From Candidatus Sulfopaludibacter sp. SbA3 (lineage in GTDB: Bacteria > Acidobacteriota > Terriglobia > Bryobacterales > Bryobacteraceae), in NCBI GenBank assembly GCA_945893365.1, contig CAMDED010000011.1:18449-82448 (forward strand): a stretch of 64,000 nucleotides of DNA. Reading direction: 5' to 3'. Below the pieces are notes generated by a model. It had not been told where the DNA came from, did not search any database, and saw only the letters and a program-made list of their open reading frames with translations. Both the position numbers and the translations under genes were made by a program. The stretch's first letter is position 1; each line of letters starts with the position of its first letter. Shown piece by piece: positions 55,960 through 64,000 of this stretch.

Positions 55960-57270
55960 ATGCACCGTTCATTCATGCGATCCTCGGTGGCGATCCTCGC
56001 CGTTCTATTTTCAAGTTCCTCCCGGGCCGATAACTGGCCGCAGTGGCGCGGTCCCACGGCCGATGGCGTCTCGACCGAAAAGAACATTCCCGTCGAGTGG
56101 GCCAAGGACAAAAACATTGAATGGAAAGTGCCGTTGCGCGGACTCGGAACCTCTACTCCCATCGTCTGGAACGACCGGATCTTCGTCACGACGCAGACCG
56201 GCGACGGCCCCTTTGAGCAGCGCGGCCGCGATTTCGCGAACGCCTCGGTTGCGCGGAAGACGGGCGCCGCGGACGTCGTGCGGTTCGCCGTCCACGCCTT
56301 CGCGCGCGCCGATGGGAAGCTCCTATGGGAGTACACCTTCGATGCGGACGGCGCCCTTCAGCCGGTCCACCTGAAGCACAACCTCGCGAGCCCCAGCATT
56401 GTGACCGACGGCAAACTGCTCTACGCCTGGGTGGGCACCGGGCAGCTCGTGGCTCTGAGCCTCGACGGCAAACCGGTTTGGAAGCGGCACCTCGGCAAGG
56501 AGTACTCACCGTTCGAAATTCTGTGGGGCCATGGCAGTTCTCCCGCGCTGTACAAGGACAGCCTGATTTTGCTTTGCGATCACCAGACCGCGGCCTATAT
56601 GCTGTCGCTCGACAAGCGCACCGGTAAACAGCTTTGGAAAGTGGACCGCGGCAAAGACCGGCGCTCGTATGCGACTCCGTTCCTGGTGGCCGGACCAAAA
56701 GGCGACGAGCTTATCGTCAACTCGAGCGCGCGGATCGACGCGTTCGATCCCTCCACGGGCGAGCCGCTCTGGCACGTAGGCGAGGACAATCGCGTGCCGG
56801 TGCCGACGCCGGTGTTTCACGCCGGCGTGATCTACGCGACGCGCGGTTACAGCAGTGGCCCGTACATGGCCGTGAAACCCGGCGGACGCGGGGACGTTTC
56901 CGAAACCCACGTCGAATGGCTGGTTAAGACCGGAGCCCCGTACGTTTCGTCCATCCTTTATTACGGCGGCCTCATCTACATGGTGAATGAAACCGGCATC
57001 GCAAGCTGTGTCGACGCAGCGGACGGGAAAACGCTGTGGCGGGAGCGCTTCGGAGGCGTCTTTTCCGCGTCGCCCGTGGCCGCCGATGGCAAAGTGTATC
57101 TGATGAACGAGGCCGGAGAAGCCTTCGTTCTGCAGGCCGGGCGGGAGCTCAAGATCCTGAAGCGGAGCAACCTGGACGAACGGACGCTCGCGTCGCCGGC
57201 GATTTCAGACGGGCAGATCTTTCTCCGCACCGACGAGCACCTGGTGTGCATCGGGAAGCGAAGATCCTAA
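55960..57270 (+). CDS. Exported PQQ-like beta-propeller protein
   Basis: A 436-residue propeller with a signal peptide (to about residue 23, SSSRAD). Its opening NWPQWRGPTADGVS is typical of the 'PQQ-binding-like beta-propeller' group of Planctomycetes and Acidobacteria. Blades have D-G-K-x-L-W cores: ADGKLLWEYTFDADG, DKRTGKQLWKVDRG and DAADGKTLWRERFGG. PQQ-ligand residues are not evident, so this is probably a binding or scaffold propeller rather than an enzyme. The ATG at 55960 may equally be at 55975 (MRSSVAI). Confidence 0.9.
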   Translation: MHRSFMRSSVAILAVLFSSSSRADNWPQWRGPTADGVSTEKNIPVEWAKDKNIEWKVPLRGLGTSTPIVWNDRIFVTTQTGDGPFEQRGRDFANASVARKTGAADVVRFAVHAFARADGKLLWEYTFDADGALQPVHLKHNLASPSIVTDGKLLYAWVGTGQLVALSLDGKPVWKRHLGKEYSPFEILWGHGSSPALYKDSLILLCDHQTAAYMLSLDKRTGKQLWKVDRGKDRRSYATPFLVAGPKGDELIVNSSARIDAFDPSTGEPLWHVGEDNRVPVPTPVFHAGVIYATRGYSSGPYMAVKPGGRGDVSETHVEWLVKTGAPYVSSILYYGGLIYMVNETGIASCVDAADGKTLWRERFGGVFSASPVAADGKVYLMNEAGEAFVLQAGRELKILKRSNLDERTLASPAISDGQIFLRTDEHLVCIGKRRS

Positions 57271-57284
57271 GGACTTTGGAATGA

Positions 57285-57430
57285 AACTACTGTTGCAATT
57301 GGCGCCCGGTGGGGCAGGCGATCGTCTTTGGTCGCCTGCCTTCTGCCGCGAAAATGGCAGGCCACAAACGACGATGGCCTGCCCGACCGCTGCCACAGTT
57401 CCATCGGCAGATTTGCAACGGTTATTTCGT
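57285..57430 (+). repeat. MITE-like dispersed repeat, copy B, with two perfect internal hairpins
   Basis: This matches copy A at 54678-54826 in inverted orientation on the chromosome. It contains GGCAGGCGA with TCGCCTGCC, then GGCAGGCCA with TGGCCTGCC, two adjacent perfect 9-bp stems, inside TTGCAA-containing ends. It ends 14 bp before the start of the M20 peptidase gene, so both copies point their same end at a start codon. No coding capacity. Confidence 0.88.
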
Positions 57431-57444
57431 GACGAGTCCTAACC

Positions 57445-58614
57445 TTGGACCCCATTCTTCACTACATCGGCGCCCGCGAGCGCGAGATGATCGCCCTGAT
57501 CCGCCGCTTCGTTGAATGCGAGTCGCCGAGCGACGACCGCGTTGCGGTGGACCGTTTCGTCGATCTTGTGGCGGATTCGCTTTCCTCCGAAGCGCGGGTC
57601 CGCACATTCCCCGGAGGGCGCTTCGGACGGCACCTCCGCGCCGAATTTGTCCTTCCCGGACGCAAGAAGGCTGGACAAGTCCTGGCCCTTGGACATTCCG
57701 ACACCGTTTGGCCGCTGGCCACGCTCTCTCGAATGCCTTGGCGCGAAGCGCCCGACGACGCCGGCCGCATGCGGCTTTGGGGCCCTGGCGTGCTCGACAT
57801 GAAAGCCGGCATCGCTTTCCTCATCTTCGCCACCCGCGCCCTTCGCGAACTGGATCTGCCGGTTTCAAGCAAGGTCGTCCTGCTGCTGAATTCCGACGAG
57901 GAAGTGGGAAGCGGCAGTTCGCGCCCCCTAACGGAGAAAGAAGCCCTCCGCAGCCACGCCGTGCTGGTGCTCGAACCTGGTACCGGACTCGAAGGAAAGC
58001 TGAAGACCGCGCGCAAGGGAGTCGGAGACTACACGGTTACGGTGAAAGGCAAGGCCTCGCACGCGGGCGTCGATTTCAGCGCCGGCGCGAGCGCCATCGT
58101 CGAGCTTGCGCGGCAAATCGAAAAAATCGCGAGCTTCACGAATCTGAAGCGCGGAACCACCGTGAATCCGGGCGTCATTCGGGGCGGCACGCGATCGAAC
58201 GTGATCGCCGCCGAGGCCGCCGTCGAAGTCGATCTCCGCGTGCTCCGCCTCCGCGACGCGCCCGCGCTCGACCGGAAGTTTCGCGCCCTTCGTCCGTTCG
58301 ACAAGCGGTGCACCCTTACCGTGGAAGGGGGGCTCAACCGGCCCCCCATGGAGCGCTCCCCCGGCGTCGTGGCGCTTTACCGGACCGCGCAGCGCCTCGG
58401 CATGGAATTGGGCGTGAAGGTGGAGGAATCGCTTACGGGCGGAGGATCCGATGGCAACTTTACCGCCGCTTTGGGCGTGCCGACTTTGGACGGTCTGGGG
58501 GCCGCCGGAGAGGGTGCGCATGCGTCCCACGAGAGCGTCTTGACGAGCCGGATGGCCGATCGGACGGCCCTGCTCGCAAAATTACTACTTGCTATGGAGC
58601 CCGTAGATCGCTAG
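57445..58614 (+). CDS. M20-family metallopeptidase (carboxypeptidase G2-like)
   Basis: The 389-residue protein starts with TTG, the only in-frame start between a stop at 57430 and the conserved region. Two-zinc site: [12 protein letters not shown] (His), [13 protein letters not shown] (Asp), [13 protein letters not shown] (Glu pair), LVLEPG (Glu) and [12 protein letters not shown] (His). The dimerisation domain lies at about 190-295 with [14 protein letters not shown]. It is likely cytoplasmic, removing an amino acid (often Glu) from an N-acyl or folate-like substrate. Copy B of the repeat ends just upstream. Confidence 0.92.
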   Translation: MDPILHYIGAREREMIALIRRFVECESPSDDRVAVDRFVDLVADSLSSEARVRTFPGGRFGRHLRAEFVLPGRKKAGQVLALGHSDTVWPLATLSRMPWREAPDDAGRMRLWGPGVLDMKAGIAFLIFATRALRELDLPVSSKVVLLLNSDEEVGSGSSRPLTEKEALRSHAVLVLEPGTGLEGKLKTARKGVGDYTVTVKGKASHAGVDFSAGASAIVELARQIEKIASFTNLKRGTTVNPGVIRGGTRSNVIAAEAAVEVDLRVLRLRDAPALDRKFRALRPFDKRCTLTVEGGLNRPPMERSPGVVALYRTAQRLGMELGVKVEESLTGGGSDGNFTAALGVPTLDGLGAAGEGAHASHESVLTSRMADRTALLAKLLLAMEPVDR

Positions 58615-58646
58615 AATCATCTGTTTGCGGCAAGTCAGGAGGAATC

Positions 58647-58889
58647 ATGTTGGTTGAGCAGAAGGTGAAGCAGATTATTGTCGAGCAACTGGGAGTCGAC
58701 GAGACCCAAGTAGACAGCACGGCCTCGTTCGTTGACGACCTCGGCGCCGACTCATTGGACATCGTCGAGCTGGTAATGGCTTTCGAGGAGGCGTTCGAGC
58801 TCGAGATCCCCGACGAGGACGCCGAGAAGATCGCAACCGTCAAAGATGCGGTCGAGTACATCGAGAACAAGACTTCCAGCAAAAAGTAA
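58647..58889 (+). CDS. acpP: Acyl carrier protein
   Basis: An 80-residue acidic protein with [20 protein letters not shown], the Ser of DSL taking the phosphopantetheine arm. It carries acyl chains in fatty acid synthesis. A strong AGGAGG Shine-Dalgarno lies 5 bp before the ATG at 58647. It sits 33 bp before fabF, the usual gene order. Confidence 0.98.
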   Translation: MLVEQKVKQIIVEQLGVDETQVDSTASFVDDLGADSLDIVELVMAFEEAFELEIPDEDAEKIATVKDAVEYIENKTSSKK

Positions 58890-58922
58890 GCTTCCCCGCT
58901 CAATCGTACGGAAGGAGTCAGT

Positions 58923-60164
58923 TTGTCCCGAAGGGTTGTAGTCACAGGTGTGGGGTTGTTGTGTCCGGTCGGCATCGGAACCGAGGAAGTTTGGAAGGCG
59001 ATTCAGGCCGGCAAGAACGGAATCGGCAAGATCACTTGTTTCGATCCCACCGCGTTCGCCTGCCACATCGCGGGCGAAGTGCATGGATTCGAACCCGGCC
59101 TGTACATCGAAAAGAAAGAAATCAAGAAGATGGGCCGCTTTATCCACTTCGGAGTGGCGGCCTCCGAATTCGCGCTCAAAGCCTCGGGCCTCAAGGTGGA
59201 CGAGTCTAACGAAGAGCAGGTCGGCGTGTACATTGGGAGCGGTATCGGCGGCTTCGACGTCATTGAACGCGAGTACACCGAATTCCTGAAGCACGGCCCG
59301 CGTAGAATTTCTCCGTTTTTCATTCCCGCCACGATCATCAATCTGGCATCGGGGCACGTCTCGATTCGCACTGGCGCAAAAGGTCCGAACTCGGCCGTCG
59401 CGACCGCCTGCACGACGGGCGCGCACGCCATCGGCGATTCGTTCCGGATCATTCAGCGCGGCGACGCCGACGCCATGATTTGCGGCGGCGCGGAAGCGTG
59501 TATTACGCCCATGGGCATCGGCGGATTCGGCGCCATGCGCGCCCTCTCGACGCGAAACATCGCCCCCGAAGAGGCCTGCCGCCCGTGGGACAAGGACCGC
59601 GACGGCTTCGTCGTCGGGGAAGGCGCGGGCATTCTGATCCTCGAAGAATTGGAATTCGCCAAGCGCCGCGGCGCTCCGATCGTGGCGGAAATGATCGGCT
59701 ATGGGATGAGCAGCGACGCTCATCACGTGACCGCCCCGGCCGAAAACGGGGACGGCGCATACCGCGTGATGAAATACGCTTTGCGCGACGCGAAAATCGA
59801 TCCCTCGGCCATCGACTACATCAACGCCCACGGCACCTCAACCGAAATCGGCGACCGCATGGAGACCGTGGCGATCAAGCGTTGCTTCGGTGAGCATGCC
59901 TATCGCGTTGCCGTCAGCTCCACCAAGTCGATGACCGGTCACCTGCTCGGCGGCGCGGGCGGTCTGGAGGCCGGCATCGCGGTCCTGGCGATTCGCGATC
60001 AAATGGCTCCGCCGACGATCAATCACCACGCGCCGGACCCGCTCTGCGATCTCGACTACGTCCCGAACCACGTGCGGCCCATGAAGATCGACTACGCTCT
60101 CTCGAATTCCTTCGGATTCGGCGGAACGAACGGCGCAGTCGTGTTCAAGCGTTACACGGAGTGA
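58923..60164 (+). CDS. fabF: 3-oxoacyl-[acyl-carrier-protein] synthase II
   Basis: A 413-residue condensing enzyme that elongates acyl-ACP with malonyl-ACP. Active-site Cys in VATACTTGAHAIG, His in NAHGTSTEIGD and His in KSMTGHLLGGAGG form the KAS II triad; FGFGGTNGAVVF closes the protein. TTG start with a good GGAAGGAG upstream. Co-transcribed with acpP. Confidence 0.97.
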   Translation: MSRRVVVTGVGLLCPVGIGTEEVWKAIQAGKNGIGKITCFDPTAFACHIAGEVHGFEPGLYIEKKEIKKMGRFIHFGVAASEFALKASGLKVDESNEEQVGVYIGSGIGGFDVIEREYTEFLKHGPRRISPFFIPATIINLASGHVSIRTGAKGPNSAVATACTTGAHAIGDSFRIIQRGDADAMICGGAEACITPMGIGGFGAMRALSTRNIAPEEACRPWDKDRDGFVVGEGAGILILEELEFAKRRGAPIVAEMIGYGMSSDAHHVTAPAENGDGAYRVMKYALRDAKIDPSAIDYINAHGTSTEIGDRMETVAIKRCFGEHAYRVAVSSTKSMTGHLLGGAGGLEAGIAVLAIRDQMAPPTINHHAPDPLCDLDYVPNHVRPMKIDYALSNSFGFGGTNGAVVFKRYTE

Positions 60165-60168
60165 TGGG

Positions 60169-60939
60169 ATGAAGGTTGCCGTCGCCATCAAGCAGGTTCC
60201 GGCGCGCGACTCCTGGCTGCGTATCGACGCCGCCGGCTCGTGGATTCAGGATTCCGATCTGAGCTACGAGATCAATGAACCCGACGCCTACGCGCTCGAA
60301 GCGGGTTTGCAGTGGAAAGAGAAACACGGGGGCGAAGTGGTCGTCCTCTGCGCGGGCCCCGCGCGCGCCTCCCAAACCATTAGAGAATCGCTCGCCAAGG
60401 GCGCGGACCGCGCTATCCATATTGAAGAAGAGAACCCGGCGGCGTTCGACGCGCTCGGCCTCGCCCGGCTGATGGCCGCGGCCCTTGCTGCCGAGCAGCC
60501 GGATCTGGTGCTGACCGGATTGCAGTCCGATGACCTCGGCTACGGCCAAACCGGCGTCATTCTGGCCGAGGCGCTGGGGCTGCCTCACGCAACCCTTGTC
60601 ATGCAAATGGAAGAGACGGATGGTGGTATTCGCGTGAAGCGTGAGCTTGAAGACGGCTGGTTCCAGAACGTCGAAATGCCCTTACCCGCGCTCCTCACGG
60701 TCCAATCCGGCATCAACAGACTGCGCTATGCCACGCTGATGGGAATCAAGAAGGCGAAGATGAAAGAAGTGCGGCGCGTGACGGCGGCCGAATTGGGCGG
60801 CGCTTCCGCGCCTGTCCTCCGGATCGCGCGCCTCTACCTGCCCGAGCGCTCGAAGCAGATCCAGTTGTTCGAGGGCAGTCCTAAGGAAGCCGCTGCGAAA
60901 CTCGTGGAAAAGCTGAAGTTCGAGGCGAGGATTCTATGA
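60169..60939 (+). CDS. etfB: Electron transfer flavoprotein beta subunit
   Basis: A 256-residue ETF beta: MKVAVAIKQVPARDSWLRID, the NEPDAYALEAGL segment, VLTGLQSDDLGYGQTGVILA and the C-terminal Etf-beta motif PALLTVQSGINRLRYATLMG. It binds AMP and, with EtfA, carries electrons from acyl-CoA or other dehydrogenases to the quinone pool. It starts 4 bp after the fabF stop and overlaps etfA by 4 bp, linking fatty acid synthesis and electron-transfer genes in one string. Confidence 0.97.
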   Translation: MKVAVAIKQVPARDSWLRIDAAGSWIQDSDLSYEINEPDAYALEAGLQWKEKHGGEVVVLCAGPARASQTIRESLAKGADRAIHIEEENPAAFDALGLARLMAAALAAEQPDLVLTGLQSDDLGYGQTGVILAEALGLPHATLVMQMEETDGGIRVKRELEDGWFQNVEMPLPALLTVQSGINRLRYATLMGIKKAKMKEVRRVTAAELGGASAPVLRIARLYLPERSKQIQLFEGSPKEAAAKLVEKLKFEARIL

Positions 60940-61928
60940 GCGTTCTGGCGGTCATGGAGCAGCGCGCGGGCGTCTGGAACCGCATGTCCTGGGAAACCAT
61001 GAGCGCGGCCGGGCGGCTGGGCGCGGAGCTCGGACTGCCGGTGGGCGCGGCTGTCATTGGCGGCGGCGTCGCGACGCTTGCCTCCGAGATCGCGGCGAAG
61101 CAACCCGGCAAGGTTTATGCGGTGGATCATCCGCTGCTCGCCGAATACACGCCCGACGGTTACGCGGCCGCGCTGCGGCAACTCGTGGAGTACGTCAAAC
61201 CCACGCTCGTAGTCTTCCCGCACACCTACCAGGTTCGCGATTTCGCTCCTAAGCTCGCAGCGTCGCTTGGCCGCGCGCTGGTGAGCGACGTCATCGGACA
61301 CCGTGTCGCCGACGGCGTCGTCACTCTGGTCCGCCAGTTGTTCCAAGGCAAAGTCAACGCCGACGTCCGGTTTTTGACGGAAGCGCCGAACTTCGCCTCG
61401 ATGCAGGCCGGAGCTTACCGCGCGGATCAGTTGGCCGCAAGCTCGAACGGCGGAAGCCCGGAGGGCATCGAATCTTTCACTCCGCAACTTACGGAAAGCG
61501 CCATTCGCACGAAGCCGCTCGAATTATTTCGCGAGTCCCAGCGCGCCGTCGATCTCACGACGGCTGAAATTATCGTGTCCGTGGGGCGGGGCATCAAGGA
61601 AGCGGAGAACATCGCGATCGTTCAGAAACTGGCGGACGCGCTTGGCGCGGAGCTCGCTGCGTCCCGTCCCATCTGCGACAGCGGCTGGCTTCCCATGGAG
61701 CGGCAGGTGGGCAGCTCCGGCCAGACGGTAGCGCCGAAGATGTATCTTGCGGTAGGCATTTCCGGGGCTATCCAGCACCTGGTCGGTATGAAAGGGTCGA
61801 AGACGATTGTCGCGATCAACAAGGACCCGGAAGCGCCTATTTTCGAAGTCGCCGATTACGGCATCGTCGGCGATCTGTTCCAGGTTGTACCCGCGTTGAT
61901 CGAAGAAATCGAGAAGGCAAAGCGGTAA
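60936..61928 (+). CDS. etfA: Electron transfer flavoprotein alpha subunit
   Basis: A 330-residue ETF alpha. The FAD-binding half at the C-terminus has [57 protein letters not shown] and [19 protein letters not shown], the classic ETF alpha signature. It joins EtfB to form the FAD-containing electron carrier. ATG overlaps the etfB stop (ATGA). Last gene of the apparent acpP-fabF-etfBA string. Confidence 0.97.
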   Translation: MSVLAVMEQRAGVWNRMSWETMSAAGRLGAELGLPVGAAVIGGGVATLASEIAAKQPGKVYAVDHPLLAEYTPDGYAAALRQLVEYVKPTLVVFPHTYQVRDFAPKLAASLGRALVSDVIGHRVADGVVTLVRQLFQGKVNADVRFLTEAPNFASMQAGAYRADQLAASSNGGSPEGIESFTPQLTESAIRTKPLELFRESQRAVDLTTAEIIVSVGRGIKEAENIAIVQKLADALGAELAASRPICDSGWLPMERQVGSSGQTVAPKMYLAVGISGAIQHLVGMKGSKTIVAINKDPEAPIFEVADYGIVGDLFQVVPALIEEIEKAKR

Positions 61929-61934
61929 CCGCGC

Positions 61935-62073
61935 CGGCGAACGTCCTGGCGTCAGCGCCGATCGTCTTCGAAGCGCACTTACCGCGTCACCTCCAACAAC
62001 GTCTGGATTCGCTCCAGGCTTAACGTCTCGGCATCCTGCATTTTGACTTGGGCGCGCAGGACGGGTACATCCA
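61935..62073 (-). pseudogene. Decayed N-terminal fragment of an integrase-core transposase
   Basis: The minus strand reads MDVPVLRAQVKMQDAETLSL, then ERIQTLLEVTR, a stop, and VRFEDDRR. This resembles the start of integrase-core transposases common in Acidobacteria (LSLEQI-x-FLE then VRFEG). The stop and the missing rest show decay. Recognition is by pattern memory only. Confidence 0.45.
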
Positions 62074-62349
62074 TGAACCAACGCGACGACACGACGCAGG
62101 ACAAATGGGGAAACGGGTCAGCCTGATCCGCACTGCGAAACGAAGCGCATTCCCTAGCAAAGTCATGCTCCCGCGCGAGGCGAGCGGAGCGGTCCCGTTG
62201 CTGGCCGTTCGCCAGTTCGCAGTCAGGCCCGCGTCCTGTATGCCGACCAGCAATAGTGGCCGCCTCGGCGCGGCAATCCACGGCGAAAACGGAGTTTTTG
62301 TATCCGGATGTCAACACCGCCATGATGGCTTCGACGCAGAATTCATGCG
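62074..62349. other. Stretch between transposon debris and RHS fragment, nothing clear
   Basis: About 275 bp with frames on both strands but no recognisable product. It probably consists of further decayed mobile or RHS sequence. Confidence 0.4.
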
Positions 62350-63005
62350 GACAAACGAGTCAAAAGGTGACAGGGAGCGAAGAGGCCGACGGCTTCGGGC
62401 GTCCGGAAAAGACCAAGCTGTTCGAAGGCGCGGGTACCATGGAAACGAAAGCGGTCTACGACGGTGCGGGCAGGGTGAAGCAGCGGTATCTGCCTTACCG
62501 GGCGCCGGCGGCGGACAAGACGGAAGCTTCGTACGACTGGCTGGGGCGGGTAACGGCGGTGATCTCGCCCGGCGTGCCCATTGGAGGGACGCGAAGCTAC
62601 GGATACCGCGTCAACCAGACGTGGATGAGGGACGAAGCGGGCAAGTGGACGCGATCCCTGGTAGATGGACTTGGGCGGCTGAAGGAGGTGGAGGCAGACC
62701 CGGCGGTGGCATCGGGGATCGTTACGGGATTTTCGAATCCCAGCGGCCTCGCCTACCTGACCCAGTACACCTACGACGTACTCGACAACTTGACGGTGGT
62801 AACGCAAGGGACGCTCGGGGCGCGGACGTTCACTTACAATTCGCTCGGCTGGTTGCTGACGGCGACGAACCCGGAGAGCGGAACGGTGACGTATGACTAC
62901 GATTCGAACGGAAATCCGGCGAGCCGGAGCGACGGGAGAGGAGCGGTGACGACGTCGAGCTACGACAACTGGAGACGCATCGAGGGCAAGACCTACCCGG
63001 CGGGA
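62350..63005 (+). pseudogene. Fragment of an RHS/YD-repeat protein
   Basis: About 215 codons of RHS repeats: TGSEEADGFGRPEKTKLFEG, KAVYDGAGRVKQRYLPYR, YTYDVLDNLTVVTQG, FTYNSLGWLLTATNPESG and YDYDSNGNPASRSDGRG. Intact RHS proteins have well over 1000 residues and carry toxin tips. Both ends are missing here. The right end stops at KTYPAG, where the IS66-type element begins. Confidence 0.8.
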
Positions 63006-63114
63006 AGGCCAATGTTTACCATCGCTGGGTTGTGGCATAGAATCACGCTCGGCACGGAAACGGTGAGTCCGCACATTCGGTGAGTCAGTGGAGAGGTGCG
63101 AAAAATCCGGCGTT

Positions 63115-64000
63115 TCAGGGAGACAAAGAGGCGGGAACGAGGTCGAGTAGCATCGGCTGCGGAGAGCGCAGTAGGGTGAGGAGCTGCTGGAAGGCGTCTT
63201 TGCCCTGTTGCCGGCAAGTGCGCAAAACACTCACCAAAATCTGTTGAGTTCGTGCGCCGTTCCAGGTCCGGTTGCCACCCAGGTTTTGCGGGCCACCACC
63301 AACAGACGGATCGCTGCCTCAATGAAATTGTTGGTAGCCGGAATCCCTGGACAGTGCGGGAAGGTGAACAGGTGAGGCTGCTCATGTTGCAGGTGGCGCG
63401 CTAAACGCTGATTGGCGGCATGGCGCAGTCGCGTTGCCAACAACCGGTCCAGCCGAGCCTCCAAGCGGCCCGTGGCCACCGCCAATCCATGCTCGCTGAC
63501 CAGTCCCTGTTGGTGCCGATCCCGCAAGGACAGACTGTCCAGCAACAGATCCAGGACCGCCTGCGGAAACCGCCGCGCCGTCCCGGTCAGGATCTTCAGC
63601 AGGTCCCGGCAGCGCCGGATCGGATGCGCCAGGCAGGTTTGGTGAAAAGCCTGCAAAAACCCATACCAGGTCCGGGCTCCGTCAGGTACCAGAAAGCCAT
63701 CGTAATCAGCCCCCAGCACCGCCGCCGCTTCCGCAAAGCCCCGCTGCGGCTTGATCCGATACACAGTGACCCACTCGTTGCCGATCACTCGCATGTTCTG
63801 CAACTGGCCGCCTACGCGCCAACCCATGTCGTCCAGCCCATTCAGCGGGCTGTGCCGCAGCGAGGCCGTCAATTGTGCATAGCTGGGAGCAGCCAAGTTG
63901 CCCAACCGTTGCAGAGCCCGGCAGATCCCGCTGCGGCTCACGGTCAATCCGTAGCCCAATTGCAGCGACCGGGCCACACGCTCATGCGACAGGCCCATCT
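63115..64000 (-). mobile_element. IS66-type transposase, partial at the window edge and frame-disrupted at its C-terminus
   Basis: The visible part reads GLDDMGWRVGGQLQ, QTCLAHPIRRCRDLLKI and PGIPATNNFIEAAIRLLVVARKTW, the IS66 DDE-type core, ending HELNRFW and a stop at 63231-63233. In the next frame the expected tail continues VLRTCRQQGKDAFQQLLTLL to DLVPASLSP and a stop at 63115-63117, so two extra bases or one lost base interrupt the gene near 63231. The N-terminus lies beyond the right edge. The inner end of the element is probably near 63010, next to the RHS fragment. Confidence 0.85.

Noticed and set aside
61979..62323. 115-residue minus-strand ORF as a real gene
   Set aside because: Only its last about 31 residues look like a known family and they run into a stop; the rest is unrecognised, so it is treated as debris.
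63020..63230. Programmed frameshift in the IS66-type transposase
   Set aside because: There is no heptamer slippery site or pseudoknot at the break, so an indel is more likely.

Overview
The window looks like a chromosome segment from an Acidobacteriota bacterium of the Bryobacterales/Solibacter type. The signs are a Solibacter-type C-terminal domain protein (TIGR03437-like, 7956-9584), a large Oar-like TonB receptor with an N-terminal carboxypeptidase-regulatory-like domain, a DUF1501 plus DUF1549/DUF1553 planctomycete-type cytochrome pair, many Tat-exported oxidoreductases and sugar-metabolism proteins, exported beta-propellers, and a futalosine-pathway menaquinone gene (mqnD). The sequence is GC-rich and genes are often coupled by ATGA or GTGA overlaps. 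No rRNA, tRNA or CRISPR array was found.

Layout. 1-9.6 kb: exported TPR, NHL and outer-membrane beta-barrel proteins, an amidohydrolase, an IS3-family remnant, a 3-hydroxyacyl-CoA dehydrogenase and a DinB protein. 9.7-13.9 kb: a frameshifted Rpn-type nuclease gene, then a hemB / dapA-like / aromatic amino acid decarboxylase gene string. 13.9-19.5 kb: an accessory island. It holds a 4.1-kb gene joining a HigA-type DNA-binding domain to a possible nuclease domain and a very large helical region, flanked by two ~355-bp copies of the 3' end of the decarboxylase gene, then a RHH/PIN toxin-antitoxin pair. 19.7-26.7 kb: aldo/keto reductase, TolB-like propeller, an unusual exported truncated globin, and a dehydrogenase/multihaem cytochrome pair. 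26.9-35.5 kb: a UvrC-like protein, EpsI plus exosortase, a TPR protein, and the DUF1501/DUF1549 pair. 35.5-47.1 kb: pirin, Gfo/Idh/MocA oxidoreductase, cyclase-like protein, VOC protein, TonB receptor, HEAT-repeat protein, MqnD and a sugar isomerase-like protein. 47.2-53.5 kb: a phosphate-uptake operon (pstS-pstC-pstA and two pstB-like ATPases) and an unusual pyruvate kinase, both preceded by near-identical PHO-box promoters. 53.6-62 kb: Acg-type nitroreductase, queE, a PQQ-like propeller, an M20 peptidase, acpP-fabF and etfB-etfA. 62-64 kb: debris of an integrase-like gene and an RHS gene, then an IS66-type element running off the right edge.

The most interesting points are: (1) the single-gene island with the HigA/nuclease-like/helical protein, its palindromic operator and the duplicated host-gene 3' end, a good candidate for an undescribed defence or addiction module; (2) the two Pst ATPases, whose motif losses complement each other and predict a heterodimer with one working ATP site; (3) duplication of the pst PHO-box promoter and first codons upstream of the pyruvate kinase gene; (4) an exported truncated globin with Arg at the haem-binding His position; and (5) a MITE-like repeat lying directly upstream of two unrelated genes in the same relative orientation. 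Functions are assigned from recognisable motifs only; no database search was possible.
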